Of a stretch of 47,461 nucleotides of DNA, positions 31,938-39,808 are shown piece by piece (position 1 is the stretch's first letter; every line of letters starts with the position of its first letter). Source of the stretch: JAUWOY01 sp034431315. GTDB lineage: Bacteria; Chloroflexota; Anaerolineae; VGOG01. Below the pieces are notes generated by a model. The model searched no databases and was not told the DNA's origin. It saw only the letters and a list, made by a program, of their open reading frames with translations. The position numbers and the translations under genes are program-made. The stretch lies in contig DAOUDK010000068.1 in assembly GCA_034431315.1 (NCBI GenBank), positions 1-47,461 on the forward strand. The letters run 5' to 3'.

Positions 31938-33062
31938 ATGTCAGACAAACAAATACCGGAGGGGCTGCTCACTACCGACCAGCCCGATCTGTTCTTCGAG
32001 GACAACACAGTTGGTCGCCTGAAGAAAGAAGTATGGGACGCCAGCGACGAGGGAATTGATGCCATCCTGGCCGAGTACGGCGTCCCCTCGCCGGTCGAGT
32101 GGGGCAAGCCCGGCTCCTACATCCAAACCACCGTGCGCTGGCAGGTCGAGGAAAACCGGCGCAAGAACGACGTCGTTTTCATCCCTGTCGGTTGCACCGA
32201 GCTCCACGGTCGGCATCTGGCCAGCGCGTCGGATACGTTGTACGTCAGCCAGATCGTGGAAGGCGTGCGCCGCTACACCGCGAAGCGTGGTGCGCCAGTC
32301 AACCTGGCCCTGCCGCCTCTGATGTACGGCGCGCATCCTTACCACCACCTGGGAATGCCCGGTACCGTCATCGTACGGGAGAACGTGGTGCGGGAGCTGA
32401 TGATGGACGTGATGCTGGGCCTCTGGAACGACGGCTTCCGCAAGCAGATCATCATCAACAACCACGGGCACCTGTGGGTGCTGGAGTCGGCGATCCAGCA
32501 GTTCCAAAAGCGCTATCAACTCCCCGGCATCTTCCGCGTGATTGACTGGCACCGGGCGGTGCGCGAGTTTTTCCGCACCAAGGAAAAGGGTGGCAAGTGG
32601 GACACCAACTTCGTCCACGCCGACGAGTCGGAGACCTCGCTGGGCTTGCTGTTCCATCCTGAAATGGTGGACATGCGATACGCTGTGGACACCGAGGGAA
32701 AGAGCTACCTGCCTGAGGGCCACTTCGACAAGTCGGTGGACCCCTTCGGGCGGCCCAGCCGCTGGTCCGAGGGTGAGGGCCACTTTGCCATCGAGATCGC
32801 GGCCACGCCGGAGGGCGTCGTGGGCAAAGCCACCCACGGTTCGGCGGAGAAGGCCAAGCGCCCGGTGGCAGCCATCCTCCGCTACCTGACGCTGCTCAAT
32901 GACCAGATTCTCGAGGCCTTCCCGCCCGGCACCGTGCCACCGGTGGAAGAGGTGACCCTGCGCACGGCCGAGGAGATGGAGCCCTACCTGCGCGAGCCGT
33001 TGAGTGAGGGCTGGAAGCCGGTCTATGCGCTACCGTCCATCGGACAGAATACCTTGGTGTGA
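31938..33062 (+). CDS. iolN: Diketo-inositol hydrolase, creatininase family (IolN-like)
   Basis: This creatininase-fold metal enzyme (374 residues) would open the ring of the diketo-inositol made by IolM to give 5-keto-L-gluconate. Family motifs are IPVGCTELHGRHLASASDTLY (Glu and His ligands), GAHPYHHLGMPGTV, INNHGHLWVL and HADESETSLGLLFHP. It is larger than creatininase itself, as is the Thermotoga IolN protein. GAGGAGGG precedes ATG 31938, and it lies 25 bp after iolM. The assignment depends partly on gene order. Confidence 0.83.
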   Translation: MSDKQIPEGLLTTDQPDLFFEDNTVGRLKKEVWDASDEGIDAILAEYGVPSPVEWGKPGSYIQTTVRWQVEENRRKNDVVFIPVGCTELHGRHLASASDTLYVSQIVEGVRRYTAKRGAPVNLALPPLMYGAHPYHHLGMPGTVIVRENVVRELMMDVMLGLWNDGFRKQIIINNHGHLWVLESAIQQFQKRYQLPGIFRVIDWHRAVREFFRTKEKGGKWDTNFVHADESETSLGLLFHPEMVDMRYAVDTEGKSYLPEGHFDKSVDPFGRPSRWSEGEGHFAIEIAATPEGVVGKATHGSAEKAKRPVAAILRYLTLLNDQILEAFPPGTVPPVEEVTLRTAEEMEPYLREPLSEGWKPVYALPSIGQNTLV

Positions 33063-33158
33063 TGAGTAACGAGGAATAATGAGGAATGAGAAACGGGGCA
33101 ATCCTCGTTACTCATTGCCTCATTGCCTCATCACTCGTTACTCCAGAGACCAGAACCC
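33063..33158. repeat. Inverted word-repeat (GAGTAACGAG family) abutting the iolO start
   Basis: The gap mixes GATGAGTAACGAGG, AATGAGGAATGAG, then CCTCGTTACTCATTGCCTC and CATCACTCGTTACTC, which are reverse complements of the first half. It reaches to within about 12 bp of the iolO ATG. Confidence 0.65.
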
Positions 33159-33968
33159 ATGAAACTCAGCATTGTCCTATCCACCCACGCCGCCCAGTTC
33201 CAGGCCGTGGCCTTCAAAGGCGACCTTGAGACCAACGTCGCCAAGATCGCGGACTGGGGCTACGACGGCGTCGAGCTGGCCATCCGCGACCCCAACCTGG
33301 TGGACGCCGATGAACTGCTGCGCGTTGTGTCGGCGCACGGCCTGGAGGTGCCAGCCATCGGCACCGGCCAGGCCTGGGGCGAGGAGGGGCTGTCGTTCAC
33401 CGACCCCGACCCGGAGGTACGGGCGGCAGCCATCCAGCGGGTGCGCGACCACGTGCCCTTCGCTGCCCGTGCCGGTGCTGTCATCATCATCGGCCTGCTG
33501 CGCGGGATAGTGAAGCCCGGCATCAGCCACGACCAGGCGTACACCTGGCTCGTTGACGCGCTGCAACGCTGTTCGGCAGCGGCAGTGCTCCACGGCGTGC
33601 GCCTGGTGCTGGAGCCCATCAACCGCTATGAGACCACTCTCATCAACAACGTCGAGCAAGGGCTGGCGCTCATTGAGGCCGTGGGCGCGGACAACTTCGG
33701 CCTGCTGCTCGACACCTTCCACATGAACATCGAGGAGCCGGTGATCGAGGACAGCATCCGCGCCTGTGGCGACCGCATCTTTCACTTCCACGTGGCCGAC
33801 TCCAACCGCTGGTATCCCGGCGCCGGGCACCTGGACTTCGAGTCCATCCTGGACACCCTCTTCGCCAGCGGTTACCAGGGCTACGTCTCCGGCGAGTTCA
33901 TGCCCCTGCCGGATGCCGACACGTCAGCCCAGCGGAGTATCGCCTATTTGCGCCGGCTTTACTCATAG
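33159..33968 (+). CDS. iolO: 5-keto-L-gluconate epimerase (IolO-like), TIM barrel
   Basis: This 269-residue epimerase would convert 5-keto-L-gluconate to D-tagaturonate. Metal and catalytic residues are E152 (LEPINRYETTLINN), D185 and H188 (LLLDTFHMNIEE), H211 (FHFHVADSNRW) and E246 (SGEFMPLP). Segments such as QAVAFKGDL, AIGTGQAW and VIIIGLLRG match the Thermotoga enzyme as I recall it, which is about the same length. ATG 33159 starts the normal MKLSIVLST N-terminus; a TTG at 33123 lies in a repeat. Only a weak ribosome site is visible. It closes the iolMNO run before a terminator. Confidence 0.85.
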   Translation: MKLSIVLSTHAAQFQAVAFKGDLETNVAKIADWGYDGVELAIRDPNLVDADELLRVVSAHGLEVPAIGTGQAWGEEGLSFTDPDPEVRAAAIQRVRDHVPFAARAGAVIIIGLLRGIVKPGISHDQAYTWLVDALQRCSAAAVLHGVRLVLEPINRYETTLINNVEQGLALIEAVGADNFGLLLDTFHMNIEEPVIEDSIRACGDRIFHFHVADSNRWYPGAGHLDFESILDTLFASGYQGYVSGEFMPLPDADTSAQRSIAYLRRLYS

Positions 33969-33984
33969 AGAGGGACGGAGCGTG

Positions 33985-34017
33985 AAAAGACCTCTGGGGT
34001 TGTGGCGGGTCTTTTTT
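33985..34017 (+). terminator. Rho-independent terminator after iolMNO
   Basis: AAAAGACC (33985-33992) pairs with GGTCTTTT (34008-34015) within a six-T run. Confidence 0.85.
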
Positions 34018-34022
34018 GCTTC

Positions 34023-34051
34023 TTGACAAACCAAAAGCTTTATTGTATAAT
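34023..34051 (+). promoter_or_regulatory. Consensus sigma70 promoter of the second LacI regulator gene
   Basis: TTGACA (34023-34028), a 17-bp spacer and TATAAT (34046-34051) make a perfect consensus promoter immediately after the terminator. Confidence 0.9.
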
Positions 34052-34053
34052 CC

Positions 34054-34067
34054 TGTTAGCGCTAACA
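34054..34067. promoter_or_regulatory. LacI-type operator of the second regulator
   Basis: TGTTAGCGCTAACA is a perfect 14-bp palindrome covering the predicted transcription start, a classic repressor position. Its sequence differs from that of the 29583 operators, so the two LacI proteins have different specificities. Confidence 0.85.
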
Positions 34068-34094
34068 GCCAACGGCGTTGAGGAGAGGTAATTC

Positions 34095-35099
34095 ATGCCC
34101 AACCGTGTGACTATGGCTGATGTTGCCCGCGAGGCTGGCGTCTCGTTGATGACCATCTCGCGGGTGGTCAACGAAAAGGGAGAGGTCAGTCCGGCCACCC
34201 GTCAGCGCGTTCTGGAGATCGTTGAGCGGCTCGGCTACCGGCCCAGCGCCATTGCCCGCGGCCTGGCCACGCAGCGGACAGGCAGCCTGGGCTTAGTGAT
34301 GCCCGATGTGGCCAACCCCTTTTTTTCTGACGTGGCGCGCGGTGCGGAACACGTGGCCTACGCCGAGGGCTACAACATCTTTCTCTGCAACACCGACGAG
34401 GATCCACAGCGAGAGTTGAGCGTATTGCAATCGCTTGAAGAAAAGCAAGTGGATGGTGTCGTGCTGTGCAGTTCGCGCCTCGACGACGGCGAGTTAGAAG
34501 CGGCATTGGCCCGTCACCCTGCTGTCGTGCTGGTCAATCGCAGGCTAGAGAGGGATGGGGTCGTTGGCTCAGTACTGAGCGACGACGAGGCTGGCGGCCG
34601 GATGGCTACCCAACATCTGTTGCAGTCTGGTCATCGAGCCGTAGGTTTCCTCGCCGGCCCCCTGGCCTCCCGCAGCGGTCGCCAGCGGGCCAAAGGCTAC
34701 CGCGCTGCCCTGGCCACTGCTGATTTGCCCCCCAATCCTGACTGGACGCGGCATTGTTCCCCCGTGGTACAAGGCGGGCGAGAAACCGCTCTTTATCTAT
34801 TGACCGCTTATCCTGAACTGACCGCCCTTTTTTGTTACAACGACCTGGTTGCCGTCGGCGCGCTGCAAGCTTGCGCTGATCTGGGCCGCCAGGTACCTGA
34901 CGACTTGGCCGTCGTTGGCTTTGACGACATTTTGCTGGCTGCCCTGGTCATCCCATCGTTGACTACCTGCCGTGTGCGCCGGTACGAGCTCGGCGCTCAG
35001 GCCATGCGGTTGCTGTTGGGCCAGATCGGCGGCTGCTCTGGCGAATGCACGGAGATCGTGCTGCAACCCGAACTCATCGTCCGGGCCAGCGCGCCATAA
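34095..35099 (+). CDS. LacI-family transcriptional regulator (second)
   Basis: This 334-residue LacI-type repressor has the helix-turn-helix VTMADVAREAGVSLMTISRVVN at the N-terminus and a ligand-binding core (GSLGLVMPDVANPFFSDVARG to VVGFDDILLAALVIPSLTTC). GAGGAGAGGT precedes the ATG. The single strong promoter carries its operator, so it almost certainly represses itself. The genes downstream (Dpp-type transporter, nagA, nagB) are its probable targets, with an amino sugar as a possible ligand; this is inference. Confidence 0.9.
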   Translation: MPNRVTMADVAREAGVSLMTISRVVNEKGEVSPATRQRVLEIVERLGYRPSAIARGLATQRTGSLGLVMPDVANPFFSDVARGAEHVAYAEGYNIFLCNTDEDPQRELSVLQSLEEKQVDGVVLCSSRLDDGELEAALARHPAVVLVNRRLERDGVVGSVLSDDEAGGRMATQHLLQSGHRAVGFLAGPLASRSGRQRAKGYRAALATADLPPNPDWTRHCSPVVQGGRETALYLLTAYPELTALFCYNDLVAVGALQACADLGRQVPDDLAVVGFDDILLAALVIPSLTTCRVRRYELGAQAMRLLLGQIGGCSGECTEIVLQPELIVRASAP

Positions 35100-35212
35100 G
35101 TTACAGATGTAGGTTCGTAGTTGCGACTTCAGTCGCCTTTTCCCCTGCTACCGACGACTGAAATCGTCACTACGGGCCAAAAACGCCAATGTCCAGTTGC
35201 TGTGTGTTAAAG
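35100..35212. repeat. CGTAGT...GACTTCAGTCG palindrome (whole copy)
   Basis: At 35116-35174, CGTAGTTGCGACTTCAGTCG pairs with CGACTGAAATCGTCACTACG at 16 of 20 positions. It is the same family as 8764-8847 and the half copy at 29509. No gene is present in the 303 bp between 35099 and 35403; the rest is the tandem repeat listed next. Confidence 0.7.
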
Positions 35213-35361
35213 AAGGGAGGTGATCTTTCGGACAGATAGCTAACTTCCAGGCGGTGTCCAACATTGTTTACTTTGTGTCAGTGACTTGGAAAGGAGGTGG
35301 TCTTTTACAGATAGCAACTTTCAGTCAGTGTCCAATATTGTTCGTTCCGTGTCAGTAACCC
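35213..35361 (+). repeat. Imperfect tandem duplication upstream of the peptide-type binding protein
   Basis: Copy A (35213-35287) begins AAGGGAGGTGATCTTT and copy B (35290-35361) AAAGGAGGTGGTCTTT. Both continue with CAGATAGC, then GTGTCCAAnATTGTT and GTGTCAGT. The period is about 77 bp. Each copy starts with an extended Shine-Dalgarno-like run but no ATG follows at a useful distance. It may hold duplicated regulator sites. Confidence 0.65.
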
Positions 35362-35402
35362 AAGTTCAGTTACACCACATTAAACAAAAAGGAGGAAAGA
35401 AA

Positions 35403-37478
35403 ATGAGGAAGCTTACGCTTCTGAACCTGTTCGCTGTTCTGGCTCTTGTGTTGGCCGCCTGCGCCCAGCCAACCCCCGAGGTGATCGAGAAGGAGGTGGT
35501 CGTCGAGAAGCCGGTGATCCAGACCGTGGTGGTCGAGAAGGAGGTGGTCGTCGAGAAGCCGGTGGTCGAGACCGTGATCGTTGAGAAGGAAGTCGAAGTG
35601 ATCAAGGAAGTGACGCCAGTGCCGCCTTCAAAGTACAACGAAGCGCCTATGTTGAAGGAGATGGTAGACAAAGGCGAGCTACCACCCGTTGACGAGCGAT
35701 TGCCCGAGGAACCGCTGGTCGAGGAAGTGGTAGACGAAATCGGCCAGTACGGAGGCACGCTACGACGAGGCTTCCTTGGACCGTCAGACCACAATAACTA
35801 TACCCGCGTCGTTTACGATGCCCTGGTCCGCCACGCGCCCGACGGCAGCCAGGTTATCCCCCATATCGCCAAGGGTTGGGAGGCCAACGACGACTTCACT
35901 GTCTGGAAGGTCTTCCTGCGCAAGGGTATGAAGTGGTCGGACGGCGAGCCCTTCACTGCTGATGACATCATGTTCTGGTATGAGTACATCCTCTTGAATG
36001 AGGACCTCATGCCCAGCCTTCCTGTCTGGATGCAGAACGACGATGGGTCGGTCGTCAAGGTGGAGAAGCTGAATGACTACACCGTCCAGTGGACCTTTGA
36101 TCATCCCAACACGGCTTTCCTGTTGGCTCTCGCCAATAAAGACGGCGCCGACAAATCGATCGCCACCCTGTCCTTCGTGCCGGCCCACTATATGAAACAG
36201 TTCCATCCCGCGTTAGCCGATGAGGCGGAACTGAAGGCCAAGGTCAAAGAGGCAGGCTTTGAGACCTGGACAGAGTTGTTCGCCGTGGAAGTGATGCCGC
36301 ACCTCAGCGGCAAGCGGCCCAGCGCGGCGGCCTGGGCTCCGGACGGCACCAGCGTGTCCGACCAGGTCTTCACCATCAAGCGCAACCCCTACTACTTCGC
36401 TGTGGACCCGGAGGGCAACCAACTGCCTTACATAGACGAGGTTCGCTTCACCTTCTTCGCCGACAAGGAGGGGCTGAACCTGGCGGCTGTGAGTGGCGAA
36501 ATCGATCTTCAGGGGCGACACATCAACATGACCAACTACCCCGTACTGGTCGAGAACGAGGAGAAGGGGGGGTACCGCGTCGTCACCTGGCCCACCTTTG
36601 GTGGTTCCGATGCAGCCATCACTTTCAACCAGACCTATCAAAAGGATCCGGCTATCGGTGAATTGCTGCGCAACAAGGACTTCCGTGTAGCCCTCTCTTA
36701 CGCGATTGATCGAGAGGAAATCAAAGAGGCGGCTTTCCTGGGCCTGGGTGAGGCCCGTCAGCCCGTGGCGGCCCCCTGGCATCCTTACTATCCGGGCGAT
36801 GAGTGGGCCTTCAAGTACACCGAGCACGATCCAGACAAGGCCAACGAGCTGCTGGACGGCATCGGCCTGACTGAAAGGGATGCCGACGGCTTTCGTTTGC
36901 TGCCTGATGGGCAACCGCTGGCCATTGAAATCTCAGTGGTGCCCGCCTTCGGTCCTTGGACTGATGTGGCTCAGCTTGTGGCTCAAGACTGGGAAGCCGT
37001 GGGGGTGAAAACCATCGTGCAGGTGCGAGAGCGCTCGTTGCACTTCCAAATGCGCGAGACAAACGACCTGATGACAGAAATCTGGAACAATGACACCACA
37101 GGTTTCCCCTTTAGCGGTGAACCGCAAATGGACCCCCGCAGCCCGATTGCCACATGCTTTGCTTTCCTCCATAGGAAATGGTATGAGACCGGTGGAGCAG
37201 AAGGCATCGAGCCGCCGGCTGAGATAAAGAGACTCGTCGAGATTACTGACGAGGCCAAGACCGTGGGGAGGGAACGACAGGTCGAATTGGCTCAAGAGCT
37301 CTTCAGGGTATGGGCCGACAACGCCTGGCAGATCGGGACCGTGGGATTGACACCCATGATCCAGGGTGTGATCGTGGCCAATGAGGACCTGCGCAACGTG
37401 CCCGAAGTCGCAGGCAATGACTGGCCCTTGCGTACACCGGGCAACGCCCGCCCAGAGCAGTACTTCTTCGAGCGATAA
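35403..37478 (+). CDS. Dpp/Opp-type substrate-binding lipoprotein (family 5)
   Basis: This 691-residue extracellular binding protein has signal peptide and lipobox MRKLTLLNLFAVLALVLAAC, then a repetitive linker of Val-Glu-Lys units (about residues 26-70), then the family 5 domain. Typical segments are WKVFLRKGMKWSDGEPFTADD and FRVALSYAIDREEI. ATG 35403 is preceded by AAGGAGGAAAG. Proteins of this family bind peptides, but also oligosaccharides and amino-sugar oligomers. The nagA and nagB genes in the same run make an amino-sugar ligand plausible. Confidence 0.88.
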   Translation: MRKLTLLNLFAVLALVLAACAQPTPEVIEKEVVVEKPVIQTVVVEKEVVVEKPVVETVIVEKEVEVIKEVTPVPPSKYNEAPMLKEMVDKGELPPVDERLPEEPLVEEVVDEIGQYGGTLRRGFLGPSDHNNYTRVVYDALVRHAPDGSQVIPHIAKGWEANDDFTVWKVFLRKGMKWSDGEPFTADDIMFWYEYILLNEDLMPSLPVWMQNDDGSVVKVEKLNDYTVQWTFDHPNTAFLLALANKDGADKSIATLSFVPAHYMKQFHPALADEAELKAKVKEAGFETWTELFAVEVMPHLSGKRPSAAAWAPDGTSVSDQVFTIKRNPYYFAVDPEGNQLPYIDEVRFTFFADKEGLNLAAVSGEIDLQGRHINMTNYPVLVENEEKGGYRVVTWPTFGGSDAAITFNQTYQKDPAIGELLRNKDFRVALSYAIDREEIKEAAFLGLGEARQPVAAPWHPYYPGDEWAFKYTEHDPDKANELLDGIGLTERDADGFRLLPDGQPLAIEISVVPAFGPWTDVAQLVAQDWEAVGVKTIVQVRERSLHFQMRETNDLMTEIWNNDTTGFPFSGEPQMDPRSPIATCFAFLHRKWYETGGAEGIEPPAEIKRLVEITDEAKTVGRERQVELAQELFRVWADNAWQIGTVGLTPMIQGVIVANEDLRNVPEVAGNDWPLRTPGNARPEQYFFER
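35478..35612 (+). repeat. Tandem repeat encoding the Val-Glu-Lys linker
   Basis: A 30-nt unit occurs exactly at 35487-35516 and 35535-35564 (period 48 bp), encoding EKEVVVEKPV. Partial units flank it. The linker spaces the lipid anchor from the binding domain. Confidence 0.8.
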
Positions 37479-37484
37479 GGTAGA

Positions 37485-37592
37485 GGAACCCGGTTTCTGA
37501 CAGGAAGCCGGGTTCCTGAAGTCCTGGATCAAAGATACGTGAACGTGTCCACGTGGGCAAGGGGGGCAAGCTCCAGCCCACGTGGACAGTTT
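37485..37592. repeat. Two hairpins between binding protein and permease
   Basis: AGGAACCCGG pairs with CCGGGTTCCT around a short loop near 37485-37518. TGTCCACGTGGGC pairs with GCCCACGTGGACA between about 37546 and 37588, followed by GTTTTC. They resemble dispersed repeats and may act as partial terminators or mRNA stabilisers. Confidence 0.7.
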
Positions 37593-37618
37593 TCTGAAGA
37601 TGGCGCCGAGGTAGTCGT

Positions 37619-38608
37619 ATGCTTCAATATGTAATTAAGCGCTTGCTACTGCTGCCACTACTGCTTTTCTTTTTTTCCATTTTCGCTTTTGCCATCATCC
37701 AAGCTCCGCCTGGCGATTTTGTGACGAGTTACATCGCCGAGTTGGCTGCTTCAGGGTCGTCTATGGATCAGGCGCAAATGGACGCGCTGCGCGATCTATA
37801 CGGTCTGGACAAGCCCATGTACGTCCAGTATCTCAAATGGACGGGGCGAATGCTGAAAGGCGATCTTGGTGTGTCGTTGGACTGGCAGCGTCCCATCACA
37901 GAGTTAATAGGTGAACGCTTGCTGCTGACCGTGATGCTGGGTCTGTTTACCTTCGCCTTTACATGGGCGGTGGCTATTCCCATCGGAATTCTCTCTGCTA
38001 CGCGTCAATACTCATTCTTCGACTACTTCTTCACGATCTTCAACTATTTCGGTGTCGCTACCCCCACCTTTATGACGGCACTGGTGCTCATGTGGTTGGC
38101 TTTCAAGCACTTCGGTGTGAGTGTGACCGGTCTGTTCTCAGCGGAGTACATAGACGCGCCCTGGACCTGGGGGCGACTGGTGGATCTGCTCAAGCATATG
38201 TGGCTGCCGATGGTGATCCTGGGGCTTGACGGGACGGCCAGACTGGCCCGCGTGATGCGCGCCAACCTATTGGATGAGCTCAAGAAACCTTACGTGGAAA
38301 TGGCAAGGGCCAAGGGCATGTCTGAGTGGCGATTGGTGCTGAAGTACCCCGTGCGGCTGGCCATGAACCCGCTGATCAGCACCATCGGTTGGTATCTGCC
38401 GCTTCTCTTTTCCGGAAGCGTGATTGTGGCTACCGTGATGAATTTGCCTACCATTGGCCCGATGCTGCTCAGGGCCTTGATCACCCAGGATATGTTTCTG
38501 GCTGGCAGCATTATCCTCATCTACTGTTTCCTGGCTATCATCGGCACGCTCATTTCCGATATTTTGCTGGCCTGGCTAGACCCTCGTATTCGGATGGAGG
38601 AGTCCTGA
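37619..38608 (+). CDS. Dpp/Opp-type ABC transporter permease (DppB-like)
   Basis: This is the first membrane subunit, 329 residues with six or so spans. The N-terminus MLQYVIKRLLLLPLLLFFFS and DLYGLDKPMYVQYLKW are characteristic of the DppB/OppB position. The cytoplasmic EAA-type loop reads YVEMARAKGMSEWRLVLKYPVR. The ribosome site before ATG 37619 is weak (GAGGTAG). Confidence 0.9.
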   Translation: MLQYVIKRLLLLPLLLFFFSIFAFAIIQAPPGDFVTSYIAELAASGSSMDQAQMDALRDLYGLDKPMYVQYLKWTGRMLKGDLGVSLDWQRPITELIGERLLLTVMLGLFTFAFTWAVAIPIGILSATRQYSFFDYFFTIFNYFGVATPTFMTALVLMWLAFKHFGVSVTGLFSAEYIDAPWTWGRLVDLLKHMWLPMVILGLDGTARLARVMRANLLDELKKPYVEMARAKGMSEWRLVLKYPVRLAMNPLISTIGWYLPLLFSGSVIVATVMNLPTIGPMLLRALITQDMFLAGSIILIYCFLAIIGTLISDILLAWLDPRIRMEES

Positions 38609-38611
38609 CGT

Positions 38612-39808
38612 ATGTCCAACGATCGTGACTCTAAGACGACGGCTCCCTGGCCCGATGATGACCAGCCCTTGGCGGGCGATGATGAAGCGACAGGGGCGCC
38701 GGCCCTTGCCACAGAAGAAGCAGAAGCCTTCTATGTGGCCCCAAACTGGAAGCTGGTTTGGTGGCGCTTCAAGAAACACCGGCTGGCTCTTGTCAGCAGT
38801 GTGGCCGTCATTATAGTGGCCCTGGTCGCTCTGTTCCCCGGTTTCTTTAGCACGCAGGACCCCCGCGAAACGAACGCCGTCAGATCATTCATTCCGGTTC
38901 AGAGACTCCATTTCTTCGATGAAGGCCGGCTCCGCCCTTTCATATACAGTGTCGAGGGTGGCCGCAATCCCAAGACATTGCGGATGGAATGGCAGATTGA
39001 CGAAGCCAAGAAGATCCCGGTCAAGTTCTTCACCGAAGGATATGAATACGAAATATTAGGCATTATATCCACGAATGTCCACTTGTTGGGTGTCGCTTTT
39101 TCGGATGGGGAAGATGAAATCCATTTGCTGGGAAGCGATCGGTTGGGCCGAGATCAGTGGTCCCGGTTAATGCATGGCACACAGGTGTCACTTTCCATCG
39201 GATTGGTCGCCGTTTCCCTGAGCATCTTCCTGGGTATCCTGTTGGGCGGGGTATCCGGATACTTCGGGGGCATGGTTGATTTGGTGATTCAACGGCTCAT
39301 CGAGATATTGCAGTCCCTGCCGCCGATACCGATTTGGATGGCGCTGACCGCGGCGTTACCCCGCACCTGGCCCGTCGAACGGGTGTATTTTGCCATCACC
39401 ATCATCCTCTCGTTGATTGGCTGGACCACGTTGGCCCGAGAGGTGCGCGGGCGGTTCCTGGCCTTGCGGGAAGAGGATTTCGTGGTTGCGGCCAAGCTGT
39501 CGGGATGTAGCCAGCCGAGAATCATTTTCCGCCACATGCTGCCCACCTTTGCCAGCCACATTATCGCCGCCAGCACGCTGGCCATTCCGGTGATGATCAT
39601 TAACGAGACGTTTCTGAGTTTTCTGGGGCTGGGTTTGCGACCGCCAGCCATCAGTTGGGGCGTGTTGCTGCAGGAGGCTCAGAATCTCCAGTCTATTGCG
39701 CTGGCCCCGTGGTTGTTGCTGCCAGGTCTGGCGGTCGTCTTTACTGTGTTGGCGCTAAATATCTTGGGCGACGGACTTCGCGACGCCGCCGATCCGTATG
39801 GTCAATGA
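38612..39808 (+). CDS. Dpp/Opp-type ABC transporter permease (DppC-like)
   Basis: This is the second membrane subunit, 398 residues. It has an acidic N-terminal extension of about 45 residues before the first span (SSVAVIIVALVALFPGFF) and a large external loop before HLLGSDRLGRDQWSRLMHG, the DppC hallmark. The EAA-type loop is DFVVAAKLSGCSQPRIIFRHMLP. GGAGGAG lies 9 nt upstream. It is longer than typical DppC (about 300), because of the extension and the loop after the first span. Confidence 0.9.
   Translation: MSNDRDSKTTAPWPDDDQPLAGDDEATGAPALATEEAEAFYVAPNWKLVWWRFKKHRLALVSSVAVIIVALVALFPGFFSTQDPRETNAVRSFIPVQRLHFFDEGRLRPFIYSVEGGRNPKTLRMEWQIDEAKKIPVKFFTEGYEYEILGIISTNVHLLGVAFSDGEDEIHLLGSDRLGRDQWSRLMHGTQVSLSIGLVAVSLSIFLGILLGGVSGYFGGMVDLVIQRLIEILQSLPPIPIWMALTAALPRTWPVERVYFAITIILSLIGWTTLAREVRGRFLALREEDFVVAAKLSGCSQPRIIFRHMLPTFASHIIAASTLAIPVMIINETFLSFLGLGLRPPAISWGVLLQEAQNLQSIALAPWLLLPGLAVVFTVLALNILGDGLRDAADPYGQ

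Noticed and set aside
10824..33158. CRISPR array, suggested by repeated short words
   Set aside because: The words are short, alternate in orientation and have no constant spacers; no cas gene is present.
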